From: Isoetes taiwanensis
Lineage: Eukaryota > Streptophyta > Lycopodiopsida > Isoetales > Isoetaceae
Length of the DNA stretch: 64,000 nt
Assembly (NCBI GenBank): GCA_021234155.1
Contig: JAJEKV010000032.1
Coordinates: 432,001 to 496,000 of the forward strand
Direction: 5' to 3'
Part shown: positions 45,415 to 54,339 of the stretch, in pieces
Layout: every line of letters begins with the position of its first letter
How positions within the stretch are numbered: position 1 is the first letter of the stretch
Translations under genes and position numbers: made by a program
Notes under the pieces: model-generated
Told to the model about the DNA's origin: nothing
The model's database searches: none
The model's input: the letters and a program-made list of their open reading frames with translations, nothing else

Positions 45415-46500
45415 AATATATTATTGGATGGGCTTGACATGGATTGTAATGTATTCACGAGATTTTGCAGGTGGATATAAAGCCAGATACCAGCATCCAT
45501 AATACCTCATATTGAGTTTGATGGACCCTTTTTTCCTTGTTGTACATATCAGAGCCTCCAATAAGAGATCGTCAGTTGGCATTATGTTTTTCTTTAGGTT
45601 GGAGTCAACTGATATGATACTCCAGATAGCCAAGGAAATAATATATGTGCATAGAGTCAATGGCAAGATGATTTCTAAAAGCAATGTCCAAAATTCATTC
45701 TAAATACATGCATCGTGGTTCACCTCATACAAAATCAGCTCTATAAGTCTAGATAGACCTCCTCCTTGAAGTGGTTGTGATGAAGCTAGTGTCTCGGTAC
45801 CACGCATGTCAGAAGGGGAAATTTTAGAAATGTACATAGATGCAACTTGCATGACCTGTTAATCTTAATAGTCATGTTTATCAATCTTGTAGTTCAAGTA
45901 TGTTTACGATAAAAGGAAAATATGGAACATAACATTCAAAATGGCACAACAAAATCGTGACAGAAAGAGAGCAAGGCATATTTATCTAGGACAAAGTCTT
46001 TTTGTCCCTTCTCCTTCAAAATCAGAGCAAGAGAAAATAAGCCTTAAGCTCTTAACCAAGTTCCTGAGTTCGACTTTTTCAACCATAAGTTCGGGATTTC
46101 CAGTGAAACATCAGACAACAAAATATTGGTTCTAAGTCTGTCTAATGTGCCATCTTTTTAACTGTAACAACCTACTTATCAAATCAAGAGAAAGTTACGA
46201 AATGAAACTAATATTTTTAGAAGGACAAACTTGCAGGATTCAAATGTAGGAATGGCTCAAAGCTTACAACTCAATCTGCACATCCGGTGGAACTAAAATC
46301 CTATAACACAGTACTCATGTGCTTCCTGTCAAAATCTACACATGAAAACATAAGGAAACTTTAGATTACTGATATGCATGTTAATCTGCTTGGAAAAAAA
46401 GAAAAGACTAAGGCTCTACACATGCACATCTGGGAAACATACAAGTGTTAGCTCTGCATGTCTAAGAATGCAATGGACATAGCCAAATTGCCATAGAAAC
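45415..46500. repeat. Dispersed repeat, copy 1
   Basis: The part 45748-46170 recurs at 56290-56700, and 46375-46500 recurs near 56970-57090, in the same orientation with ~10% visible differences and indels. The part 45415-45715 recurs at 46512-46795. A minus frame in 45684-45421 (DSNLKKNIMPTDDLLLEALI) is partly kept in the 46.5-kb copy, so this could be a decayed coding exon. No family recognised. Confidence 0.75.
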
Positions 46501-46511
46501 ATCGCGTAATA

Positions 46512-46800
46512 TGAATATATTATTGGATGGACTTGACATGGGTTGTAATGTACCGAGGTGGATATAAAGCCAGATATCAGCATCCATAATACCTCATCTT
46601 GAATTTGGTAGACCTATTTTTCCTTGTTGTACAGATCAGAGCCTCCAGCAGGAGATCGTCAGCTGGCATTATGTTTTTCTTTAGATTGGAGTCAACTGAT
46701 ATGATACTTCAGATAGCCAAGGAAATAAGAGATGTACATAGAGTCAATGGCAAGATGATTTCTAATTGCAATATCCAGAATTCATTCTAAATACATGCAT
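46512..46800. repeat. Second copy of the 45.4-kb segment
   Basis: Direct repeat of 45415-45715 with small deletions, starting GAATATATTATTGGATGG and ending ATTCATTCTAAATACATGCA. Confidence 0.8.
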
Positions 46801-47170
46801 CGTGGTTTGCCTTTTATGAAAGACATAGCGTCTCTTCCTTGTGATCAAAGGATGCTCATCGACCACCAAATCTTCCACATGGCCTTGGGTGGGCCTTGGG
46901 GTGTGTAGTTCAGTAGGGCATTCTAGAGTATCACCATTCTTGTGTGTAATAAATATAATTGGCCATCTCAACTGAGCTTGGGACTCCAGCAGCCCTGAGC
47001 ACACAATGCAATCACTAGAGCTTCCACGGGACATGATAGTATCAACCCGATAAGAAGCTTCACAATGCCAACTCCAAGATGTTCATCTCCCAGCCTCTCA
47101 TCATTCACACTATCAAATGGATCAAGCTACTTGAGTTATTATGCCCTCTGCAAATACCATCACAGTTTGC
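46800..47170 (-). pseudogene. Fragment resembling the DUF8039-like protein of block A
   Basis: Minus frames give DPFDSVNDERLGDEHLGVGI, and one register over YRVDTIMSRGSSSDCIVCSG then AQLRWPIIFITHKNGDTLEC. This is positioned like KLGEGSIATTIMS...CQACAEMPQLHDLVRWPITFVLVDN in the gene at 7.8-8.9 kb. Similarity is short and by eye. Confidence 0.3.
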
Positions 47171-47279
47171 AAGGGTGCAACAAAAGGCAACCCATCCTCC
47201 TCCATTGGAGCCTAGGGCAATGGCCTCCTTTGGACTTCCACGGCTCCATTTTACTCATCTCACATGCTCCCGAATGAAA

Positions 47280-47530
47280 AAGCTCACATTAAAACCATAT
47301 AGCCCCAAACACCACAAATATGACCATATGAACCATATAAAACCATACAAACATATTAAATATAACCATATTAAATCATACAACCATATTAACTAAAATC
47401 ATATAACCATATTAAAGGATACAACCACACTCATTCTAAACCATATGTGAACATTGTAACCATATATACCATTGATACTATTCAACCATTGAAACCTTAT
47501 TAAATACATAAGACAACATATATAAACATA
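47280..47530. repeat. AT-rich degenerate tandem repeat (ACCATAT/ATTAA)
   Basis: Irregular repetition of AACCATATTAAA-like units of 10-14 bases over ~250 bases. Non-coding. Confidence 0.75.
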
Positions 47531-47984
47531 TAACTAACCCTTTCATATCTTGGCATGGCCCGCGTGGCCGCTTGAGGAAATTTAGGCCGAAACCCCGCGT
47601 CGGCAAGAATCCGCCTTTGCCATCGTCATGGAGGGCATGGCCCACACGTATTGTGGTATATTATTGCACTTTTACGAGGTTGAGGGTGCGGCCGGAGTGC
47701 TTGCACCCTCTTCCTCTCCCCCGACCATTCTTCCTCCTGTTTTCTCGTCGGTCTTGAGCTCCCTGTTTCCTTAGAGCGGCTTCCGCGTCAGGCGTCGATC
47801 AAACCGAAGCGATTTAGCGCCATCTTATGCCCGGTAGCAGTATTGTCGGGGGATCAGCTTCAGCCTTAGAAGTTCTCGCAAGCGAGGTTCATTGTTGGCG
47901 GGCGTTCACCGAGAAGAAAGTGAGGCCCTTTTGTCTTTGCTTTTTAGTTTTCTAGAAGTCTTTTAGTGCATTTTTTCTTATATT

Positions 47985-48119
47985 ACATTTGTTAGAGGCT
48001 CTTATTAATCCCACGATACAATTTCTGACGGAGACAAATCCTTATTCACGCTTTGTCAGCGACTATACCCACATGGAATCGAAGTCGGAAGCCTCCTCCT
48101 CATCCAACAAATCTTCAGG
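47985..48119 (+). other. Possible exon ending at a splice donor
   Basis: The frame LLEALINPTIQFLTETNPYS, RFVSDYTHMESKSEASSSSN ends at TCTTCAG|GTATGT, followed by a T-rich, intron-like stretch (48120-48300). I recognise no family. It may belong to block C or to a separate gene. Confidence 0.25.
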
Positions 48120-48346
48120 TATGTTTTGTAATATCATACCCTTTTTTAATCTCATTTTTCCTGTGCATCGTTCTCCATTTTTTTTCTACATCTTTGTTCT
48201 CCACTTTTCTCTGTTTTCTCATTAATCTTAATAATCTTTGTATTGTTTTCTTTTTTTGTTATCTTTTTCTTGCTTGTGGTTGAATTGAATACATTGTACA
48301 TGCACAAGTGAGAATAGTGGTTATAGTAGCAAGCAGCAGAGAGAAA

Positions 48347-49018
48347 TCATGAGACCGGTGTTAGGAAGTAAGATATTGCGCGAGCATTAATGAGAAAATA
48401 ACTAGGAATGTCTTTCTCCGGCAAAATTGAGAATAGGAATTGCTTCCGCAGAATCTCCATTTCTAACTCACGGCAAATCCCTTTGCGGGGAGACATGAGA
48501 AGGGAGTGGCGAAGTTGAGAATACTTCAGCTTGCCAACAGTCGAGGAAAGTATTAAGGCCTTCTTCGACTTCATGAAGTCGAACTTCTCGATTTCCTTGG
48601 CGCAGAAGAGGGAGTGTACACTACGGATTTGTTGGGTGTTGAGGGATTCTCGACTTCGCGATTCGGGATTGCACAGCCTACCCAATGTCTTCACATTCTT
48701 TAGAACCTCGTTGGCAGCCTTCTCGACTCGTGAGTCGAGAATGTGATACTCCAATGGCTCTTGTGCGCGATATAGTGCCTCCCCCGATCGAGCCACTCTC
48801 CTTGAACCATGCTCATCAATATTGGGCGGCAGAGGACCGCCCGACAGGGGGGGGGGCCCCGGGCGACCAACCAGCGAGGTGTGTGCGCTTTCGACTAGGT
48901 GAGTCGAAAACGCAGGCTCTAGTGCACTCGAGCTGGCAGAGGCCGGTCTCAACCACTCTCCTTCTATCTTCCTCGGACATTGGGCGATGGGAAGTGGTTT
49001 TGACTGTCTGTGGGCCAA
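48347..49018 (-). pseudogene. Uncharacterised 223-codon frame with in-frame palindromes
   Basis: A long minus frame, EVLKNVKTLGRLCNPESRSR to ILPEKDIPSYFLINARAISY, open from 49018 to TGA 48347. Three block C palindromes (48564, 48720, 48889) and a fourth degenerate one fall inside it without breaking the frame, and are read as EKFDFMKSK, LDSRVEK and AFSTHLVES. The N-terminal 90 codons overlap the reiterated segment described next. Either the gene tolerated palindrome insertions, or the openness is by chance. No known domain. It could be a downstream exon of the minus gene starting at 50412. Confidence 0.35.
48564..48583. repeat. Block C palindrome, perfect 20-mer
   Basis: TTCGACTTCATGAAGTCGAA is fully self-complementary. 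Another member, with two central mismatches, lies at 48720-48741, and further degenerate ones lie at 48889, 49172, 49375, 49449 and 49487. Confidence 0.9.
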
Positions 49019-49860
49019 CTCTTAGCAACCAATTCTCTGTGGTATTGGTCGTTGTGGCCTCTACCCAATCAAAGACCGTCTCCTTCAACCATCTTGTAGA
49101 ATATTGCGAAGGGATGGGCTCGATTGGGTGGAGGCCTCGGCGACTAACCACAGAGTTGTTGGCTGCTTTCTCGACTGCGTGAGTCCAGAAAACGCAAACT
49201 CTAGTGCACTCTAGAGCTGGCAGGCAGGTCTTAAACACTCTCCTTCTATCTTCCTCGGACATTGCGAAGGGGAAGTGTTTTTTTGTCTGTCAAGTAGCCA
49301 ACTCTTAGCAACCCGATTCTCCTGGTGTGTGGTCGCCGAGAATGCATGCATTCCACGAGCTTCTTTGTATGCATTCTCGACTTCATGAGTGGGAATGCCT
49401 TACCCAAGGCACTCCATGTGTACTAACCGGAGTTCTCGGATGGTTAAGGCATTCTCGACTTGCTGAGAATGTAGACAGAAGCATTCCTCGACTCAGAAGT
49501 CGAGAATCCCTTAGCTTGACCAATTCTCCACGGTGGTAGCGGTGCTGGCCGACCCGGTCGAGTCACTCTCCTTGAACCATCTTAGTCGAATAGTGGGAAG
49601 GGAGGGGCTCGGACCGGGTGGAGGCCTCTACAACTAACCACGGGGAAAACGTGAGGGAAGCCAAGGCTTGCATTCTCTACAAGTACCGCACTTTCTATTC
49701 TCTTTTTTAGTCCCAAGTGCCTCTAGCCATGCGAGCCACTCTCCTTCGAACCATCTTCCTCGAATATTGCGAAGAGGAGTGGTTCGGACAGGGTGGAGGC
49801 CCCTCCGACTAACTACAAGAGGATGCATTTGAACCGCATCTCCTGGGCCTTAGTCCTAGC
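48800..49860. repeat. Degenerate tandem reiteration with an exon-like core
   Basis: About five copies of a segment ending GGTGGAGGCC-TC, then CGACTAACCAC (near 48870, 49125, 49620, 49795). Two copies of CTTCTATCTTCCTCGGACAT (48962, 49245) are ~283 bases apart. On minus the core reads VVSRRGLHPIEPIPSQYSTR or VVSRRGLHPVRTTPLRNIRG, followed by RWLKETVFDWVEA or RWFEGEWLAWLEA. Palindromes of block C separate the copies. Confidence 0.65.
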
Positions 49861-49934
49861 CTGATCTATGTACAACATTCCAAGTAAACAGTCCATGGAA
49901 AAACAGACCTATAACGGAACTGTTCTTTACCCCC

Positions 49935-50024
49935 GATCCAATGTTTCCTTGCCGAGCATCTCTCAACCTAGAGAGTAAATCATCTCTCGAAGCTGAGAAA
50001 TGCTGGACAAGGAAACACTGAATC
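49935..50024. repeat. Foldback element, ~40-bp arms
   Basis: GATCCAATGTTTCCTTGCCG... on the left faces its reverse complement (minus reading GATTCAGTGTTTCCTTGTCC...) ending at 50024. The arms of ~41 bases differ at about eight positions, and fewer than ten bases separate them. The transcript would form a long imperfect hairpin. It lies in the intron after the exon ending at 50109 on minus. Confidence 0.8.
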
Positions 50025-50108
50025 CGTCGAGCTTATCAGCAGTTCCATTATTTAAACACATACGGCATGTTCTACAAGCGAAATAACATAGGCATCTCTG
50101 AAACTCAC

Positions 50109-50412
50109 CTCTTCACGCAGTAATTCCTTGGGCCACTGTATCACGGATCCCGCAGCCTCACCCAGAGTCTTTGCTTCTTCTGTCGGTCTCTTCAAGAGTG
50201 TATTCGCATCTATTACTCGTATCACTGCGATTCTCGCGTATCCCCTTTCCATGGCGCCGCAGTGTAGAGTTCCGGTGTCTGGCAGCTCCTCTCCGCTTCC
50301 TACCTTAGCTCCGTGCTCATCGATCAATTCAACTGCTTGCAATAGGACGCGCGGTCAGGAAAAACACACATATGCAAGGCGCTATTAGCAGCTTACCGCG
50401 TCGCGGCGCCAT
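50109..50412 (-). CDS. DUF8039-like protein, first two exons (80 codons)
   Basis: Exon 1 is 50412-50397 (MAPRR plus one base). The intron 50396-50333 starts GTAAGC and ends GCAAGCAG. Exon 2 is 50332-50109, ending before GTGAGT. The spliced frame is open and in phase: VELIDEHGAKVGSGEELPDT, GTLHCGAMERGYARIAVIRV, IDANTLLKRPTEEAKTLGEA, AGSVIQWPKELLREE. The DEHG-x-VGSG start, LHCGAMERGYARIAV and the LGEA-x-GS-x-I-x-W-PK-x-L end match the DUF8039-type domain of plant transposon-linked proteins and parallel LGEAVGSFVLWYKKDI in block A. The next exons would lie below 50000, where only the reiterated segment is seen. It is divergent from the plus gene at 50749. Confidence 0.6.
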
Positions 50413-50538
50413 TCCGGAAGTCGCTAACAGTCGATGATCCCCTCCGACCTCGAGTTCCCCAATGCCGCAGGGAAGATAAACTACGCTCCACTCACTTAGT
50501 CCCTTGATGTGATTCAATTTCGAAATAGTGTTTGGGCG

Positions 50539-50569
50539 GGCTAAAGCCGGCCGTCTTTGTACTTTAGCC
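50539..50569. repeat. Inverted repeat GGCTAAAG/CTTTAGCC between divergent genes
   Basis: Perfect 8-bp arms separated by 15 bases, with a further CTTTAGCGG at ~50653. The position corresponds to the 13-bp inverted repeat between the divergent genes of block A. Confidence 0.55.
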
Positions 50570-50748
50570 GCTTTTTTTCATAAATGATTGCATGTCCTTA
50601 ACTTCAAATTAAAGAACGCCCGATCTTTTTACATGCGGTCCTAAAACTCAAGCTTTAGCGGAGGAGACTTAATTTCTGAGAGTCGTCAGAAGCGGATGAG
50701 AGGGCATATAGAAATATTTCAGATCCAAGAAGCTTAGGCCGGAGGGGG

Positions 50749-51115
50749 ATGCTTCACCCGGTGGCGGCAAAGAAGAAGAAGACAAACACCCCAGGTGAGC
50801 TCTGAGGTTTTTGTATTGTCGGAATACCTTAACTGATCCATCCGTTCTTCTTGCAGCATTCACCTCGGACTCACTGGTGATCACTGGCCGAACTCCATTC
50901 TTTGTCATCGAGGGACTGGAGACAGAGCTTCTTGAAACAGCGGCAGATTCTTGGTGGTATGTCGAGGTATCGACAAGTGGGAAGGAGAAAGATCTGTTTC
51001 TACACCAAAGGGACAAGAAGAGCTCAGGAGACAAGTACAAGAAAATGGGTGTTGTGCTCTCCCAGTCTCAGCTTGGATCGAAGCATTTGACACTACATGT
51101 CTTTTGCCGGAAAGA
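50749..51115 (+). CDS. Block C plus gene, exons 1-2
   Basis: Exon 1 (50749-50794) encodes MLHPVAAKKKKTNTP. The intron 50795-50856 runs GTGAGC...TTGCAG. Exon 2 (50857-51115) reads AFTSDSLVITGRTPFFVIEG, LETELLETAADSWWYVEVST, SGKEKDLFLHQRDKKSSGDK, LGSKHLTLHVFCRK and ends before GTAAGT. Phases agree at both junctions, including the next exon at 51172. No stop occurs. The family is not recognised with certainty. Paired Trp and basic residues before a possible BAH-like segment suggest a chromatin protein. The Lys-rich start is comparable to MASKDAVRE in block A. Confidence 0.5.
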
Positions 51116-51171
51116 GTAAGTTCTATCGCGCAAAAATTGGCGATTTCAAATTATTCTCACTCTTCCATGAG

Positions 51172-51977
51172 CAAGGCTAAGGGCATCAAAAAAGCGGGCC
51201 CCTTTAAATTGTCGTAACCTTGGGTGGAAGGATCTGGAAGGGATGAAGGAGGCCGGAACCCTAACATCCGAGGGAGCTTGGTATGGAGATTTCGAGTCGG
51301 GGAAAAAACTGTTCAATACGGGAGCTTCACATCTGTCTTTGAAGACTCTACAACACTCAGTTGGGGAATGTTGTGGTTCATACACAAAAAGTCCACCAAA
51401 AACAAAGATGGGGATGATGACACCACACGGGAGGAGTCAGGATGTGAAGGAGACGAAGATATGGTCGACTCCCCAAACCTCGATCCAGATGATCGGATCG
51501 GGATTTCTCGAGAGGGGCACGTAAAATGGAGCGTCTAGCTCGGTATATCCGTTGGGAATATCACACAAGCCGCCGCCGACATTAGGACGGTGAAGGTTTG
51601 GTAATGGGAGATGCCGTCTTGTTCAACCACGGGGAATTTAATCCGGCACACATCCGAGATTCTGAACGATGGTGCGACATCTATTCGCTGCGCATCAATG
51701 CCCGCGATGTCATACCTTTTAGCGTCATCGACAGTGAGTTGTTCACCGGAAGTCCGAGGAAGATCCGAAGGAAAAAGGCGTCCGGTTCGGGTTGTAGGCG
51801 GTCAGCATTGATTAGGGCGGCTCAAGTATTGCGTATGACGGAGAAGGAGATGCATAAAAGGATCAGGATAGATATGCCAAGCGAGAGTGCAGAGTTCTTT
51901 CGGGAGACGCCAAAGAACAACCCGGCCAGCATTAGCCACCGCTGTAACACAATAGCGGTGAGTGCCAGCTCACGAAG
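51172..51977 (+). pseudogene. Block C plus gene, exon 3, possible BAH-like domain
   Basis: Entered in phase after a 56-base intron (51116-51171): KAKGIKKAGPFKLS, a TAA, then VGEKTVQYGSFTSVFEDSTT in the same frame and an acidic DGDDDTTREESGCEGDEDMV. After a shift near 51540-51600 it reads MGDAVLFNHGEFNPAHIRDS, DIYSLRINARDVIPFSVIDS. VGDAVLF with a downstream IRD...P-x-S resembles a BAH (bromo-adjacent homology) domain; this is a tentative match. It ends at GAAG|GTAAAT. Confidence 0.4.
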
Positions 51978-52470
51978 GTAAATAACTCTCTCGAATCTTT
52001 CCATTCGATTTCGCGAAGTCGAAAGCCCCGCCATCTAACATTTGCCGATTATCATCAGGGTTTTCGACTTCGAGCCCAGAAAGCCCGGAGAAACACGAAA
52101 ATCAAAGGATGTGGAGCTTTTCGACTCAGTCGGTCGAGAAAACCCTTAGCCAGTAAAAGAAAAATAGACATTGAATGGGTCTTTCTCGACTTGCGAGTCG
52201 AGAAAGCCCTGCCATCCTAACATTTGCCGATTATCACTGGGGTTTCTCATTTCGCGAATTCGAAAGGCGTGGTAATCAGAAAATCAAAAGGATCGCGAGC
52301 TTTCTCGACTTCATGAAGTCGAGAAACCCAGAGAAGTAAAAGAAAATTAGACATTCAAGGGACTTTCTCGACTCGCGAGTCGAGAAAACCCGGGGCTACT
52401 TACTACTGTTTATTCCTGGGTGTTTGTAGATACTTTCATGCTCTGACATTGGTACATTGTCTGAATGCAG
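51978..52470. repeat. Palindrome-filled intron of block C plus gene
   Basis: Intron GTAAAT...GAATGCAG. It holds at least seven members of the family at ~60-base intervals: 52003-52023, 52058-52079, 52118-52138, 52182-52206, 52242-52262, 52301-52326 (perfect, 26 bases) and 52364-52387 (perfect, 24 bases, core TCGACTCGCGAGTCGA). Between them runs a repeated spacer (e.g. AACATTTGCCGATTATCA and AGTAAAAGAAAA, each twice), so the array grew by duplication of a ~150-base unit. Confidence 0.85.
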
Positions 52471-54062
52471 CCCTTATCCTGACCAGATCATACACGCTAG
52501 GCAACAGTGGAAAGCATTGGGTTGTCCTCAGCGTCCTAAAGGAAACAGGGCTCCCTCGGATAAGTGGAAGACCTTTGAGAAACTATGCAGATATGTTCTG
52601 CTGGAGGGACAGGAAGATGACGAGGGAGAGGAAGAAGAGGAGAAGAAGAAGAGAACACCAAGGAAAGGCAGGGAGTCTCTCTCCGGACCAATACGACCTC
52701 ATTCTAGTAATGAAAGGCCTGGGAGAAATGGACTGAAATATGGGCTCAATGGACAAGAGGCAAGTCAAGGGACAGCAATGGAGAATTTCAGTGCCCGACC
52801 CCAAGTTGTTTGACAAGCGGTTCATGAAGAGGATACAGAGGGGCCTCACGAGCGGACAAAAAACGCTTGACCTACAAGGCAAAATCTTGGAGGGAACAAT
52901 CCTGGCGAGGGAAGACCGGGAGTTCTAAATTGCGGGATCTAAAGGATTATGCCCGCAGGCCCTAAAAAGCGGCGTAGCGAAGAAGGCATCACGGAGTTAC
53001 GCGAACGTTGCATCTAATGAATACCATGAATTTGATTATTACAAGGAAAAGGCTGCCCTTGATGAGGAAGACATGAAGGAATTGAACCGTCTATGTCAAC
53101 CCTACATCAACACCAAGCTGGCGTAACGTCAAAACCCTTCCTTTCCCCCGAGCGTGCTATGGCAATTCTGAAAAGGAAGCTTGGATTGGGGGTGGTCCCA
53201 TTTAAGGCGGACGATAGCTCCCCCATTTACGGTTACTTTGGGACACAAGGGATTTGGTGGTGCCGGCGGCACTGGACCCGTGGCACTATTTGCCATCAAT
53301 ATGATCGAAGACCCACCCTTTTTATGACAAAGCTGACATAGAGCAAGTGGTACAAGGCGTGCACGGACATGACCGACCTGGATACTTTCGGTTTCCTTGT
53401 CTTTTTGCATAGGGCAATCAAACAACCGCTGTCTCCCAATGGGCAGGTGATATTAACTTCACCAACAAGATCATGCACTCCATATACGAACTTGATCATG
53501 AGTGCGGACTTGGCTTTACCCGAAGGCACCAAGCTTTGCCAACATAGTTTTGGTTTTGATTTCAAGATCGGGTGGCCGACACGGATAAGTGGTGGTCTAG
53601 CGAGCATCATTATCTCGACAAGTTCATGATCTCTCAAGAGCGGATGGAACCACGGAAGGGGGGCAGGTTTATGGAGGATGTTCCATCGATGGACAAGGTC
53701 AGCAAGGATGGTGCGACCCGGTCCTATACATAGAATTCCCTATCGGCCAAGAGTTATCAAGTACTTCATAACCAGCTTGGTCGAGGAAGATCAAATTGTA
53801 TCGCAGTGGTACATGAATGGCTGTTCTCTCGAGGGGGCTATCTTTGTTTGGAATGAAACCTATATCCGTGGTTGGAAATAAGGACATGGTTGAAACCATT
53901 CAGTCATACTTGGATCTGCTTCATGAGCATTTCAAGGGGAGGAAGACAAATGGAAGCGATAAAGACGGCGAGGGCGAGGGAGACAAACGGCGGAGACGAG
54001 GATGTCGAAGGATTGGACCCGAGAATCTTTGCCGAAAACATTATTGAAAACCTGAGATTGAG
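52471..54062 (+). pseudogene. Block C plus gene, methyltransferase-like exon(s)
   Basis: Pieces in order: PYPDQIIHARQQWKALGCPQ, an acidic/basic stretch (DDEGEEEEEKKKRTPRKGRE), GQQWRISVPDPKLFDKRFMK (52770), YYKEKAALDEEDMKELNRLC (53040), ILKRKLGLGVVPFKADDSSP (53163), GGAGGTGPVALFAINMIEDP (53260), GHDRPGYFRFPCLFAxGNQT (53370) and HSIYELDHECGLGFTRRHQA (53480). Then SYIEFPIGQELSS and, in mixed registers, VEEDQIVSQWYMNGCSLEGA, LFGMKPISVVGNKDMVETIQ, SYLDLLHEHF (53770-53940). The last part has the layout of a Rossmann motif I (xDWxxGGCS) and following strand of SAM-dependent methyltransferases. At least six lesions. Confidence 0.45.
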
Positions 54063-54088
54063 GTGAGTTTACTTTTGCTCTAACGGTG

Positions 54089-54168
54089 TTTCTCGACTAG
54101 CGAAGTCGAGAAAACTCGTTTCCTTTCAATACCTTTTCTTGTCATTCTCGACTCGCGAAGTCGAGAAT
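54089..54168. repeat. Two block C palindromes in an intron
   Basis: 54089-54113 and 54144-54168 carry arms TTCTCGACT and AGTCGAGAA around AGCGA or CGCGA. They follow the donor GAG|GTGAGT at 54063, so they are intronic. Confidence 0.85.
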
Positions 54169-54339
54169 ACTTCGTTTCTTCGACGGTTGTCATCATTTCG
54201 AGGAATTCGGAGCTCAACGAGTCCGGATCATTGTCAATGGATTCCAACGGTTCACGTCGCGAGGAGAATGCGAATGAAAATCGAGCAAGACACCGCTCCT
54301 GACGAGGAAAAGAACACGAAAAGTTAATGATCCGCATTT

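Noticed and set aside
47989-48283. Hydrophobic Phe/Leu-rich frames suggesting a membrane protein
   Set aside because: The hydrophobic part is translation of a T-rich tract following a GTATGT donor.
48847-48856. G10 run as a possible regulatory G-quadruplex
   Set aside because: A single homopolymer run without further spaced G tracts. Could be sequencing noise.
51978-52470. Regular palindromes that might suggest a CRISPR array
   Set aside because: Spacers are themselves repeated, repeat centres vary, there are no cas genes, and the locus is a plant intron.
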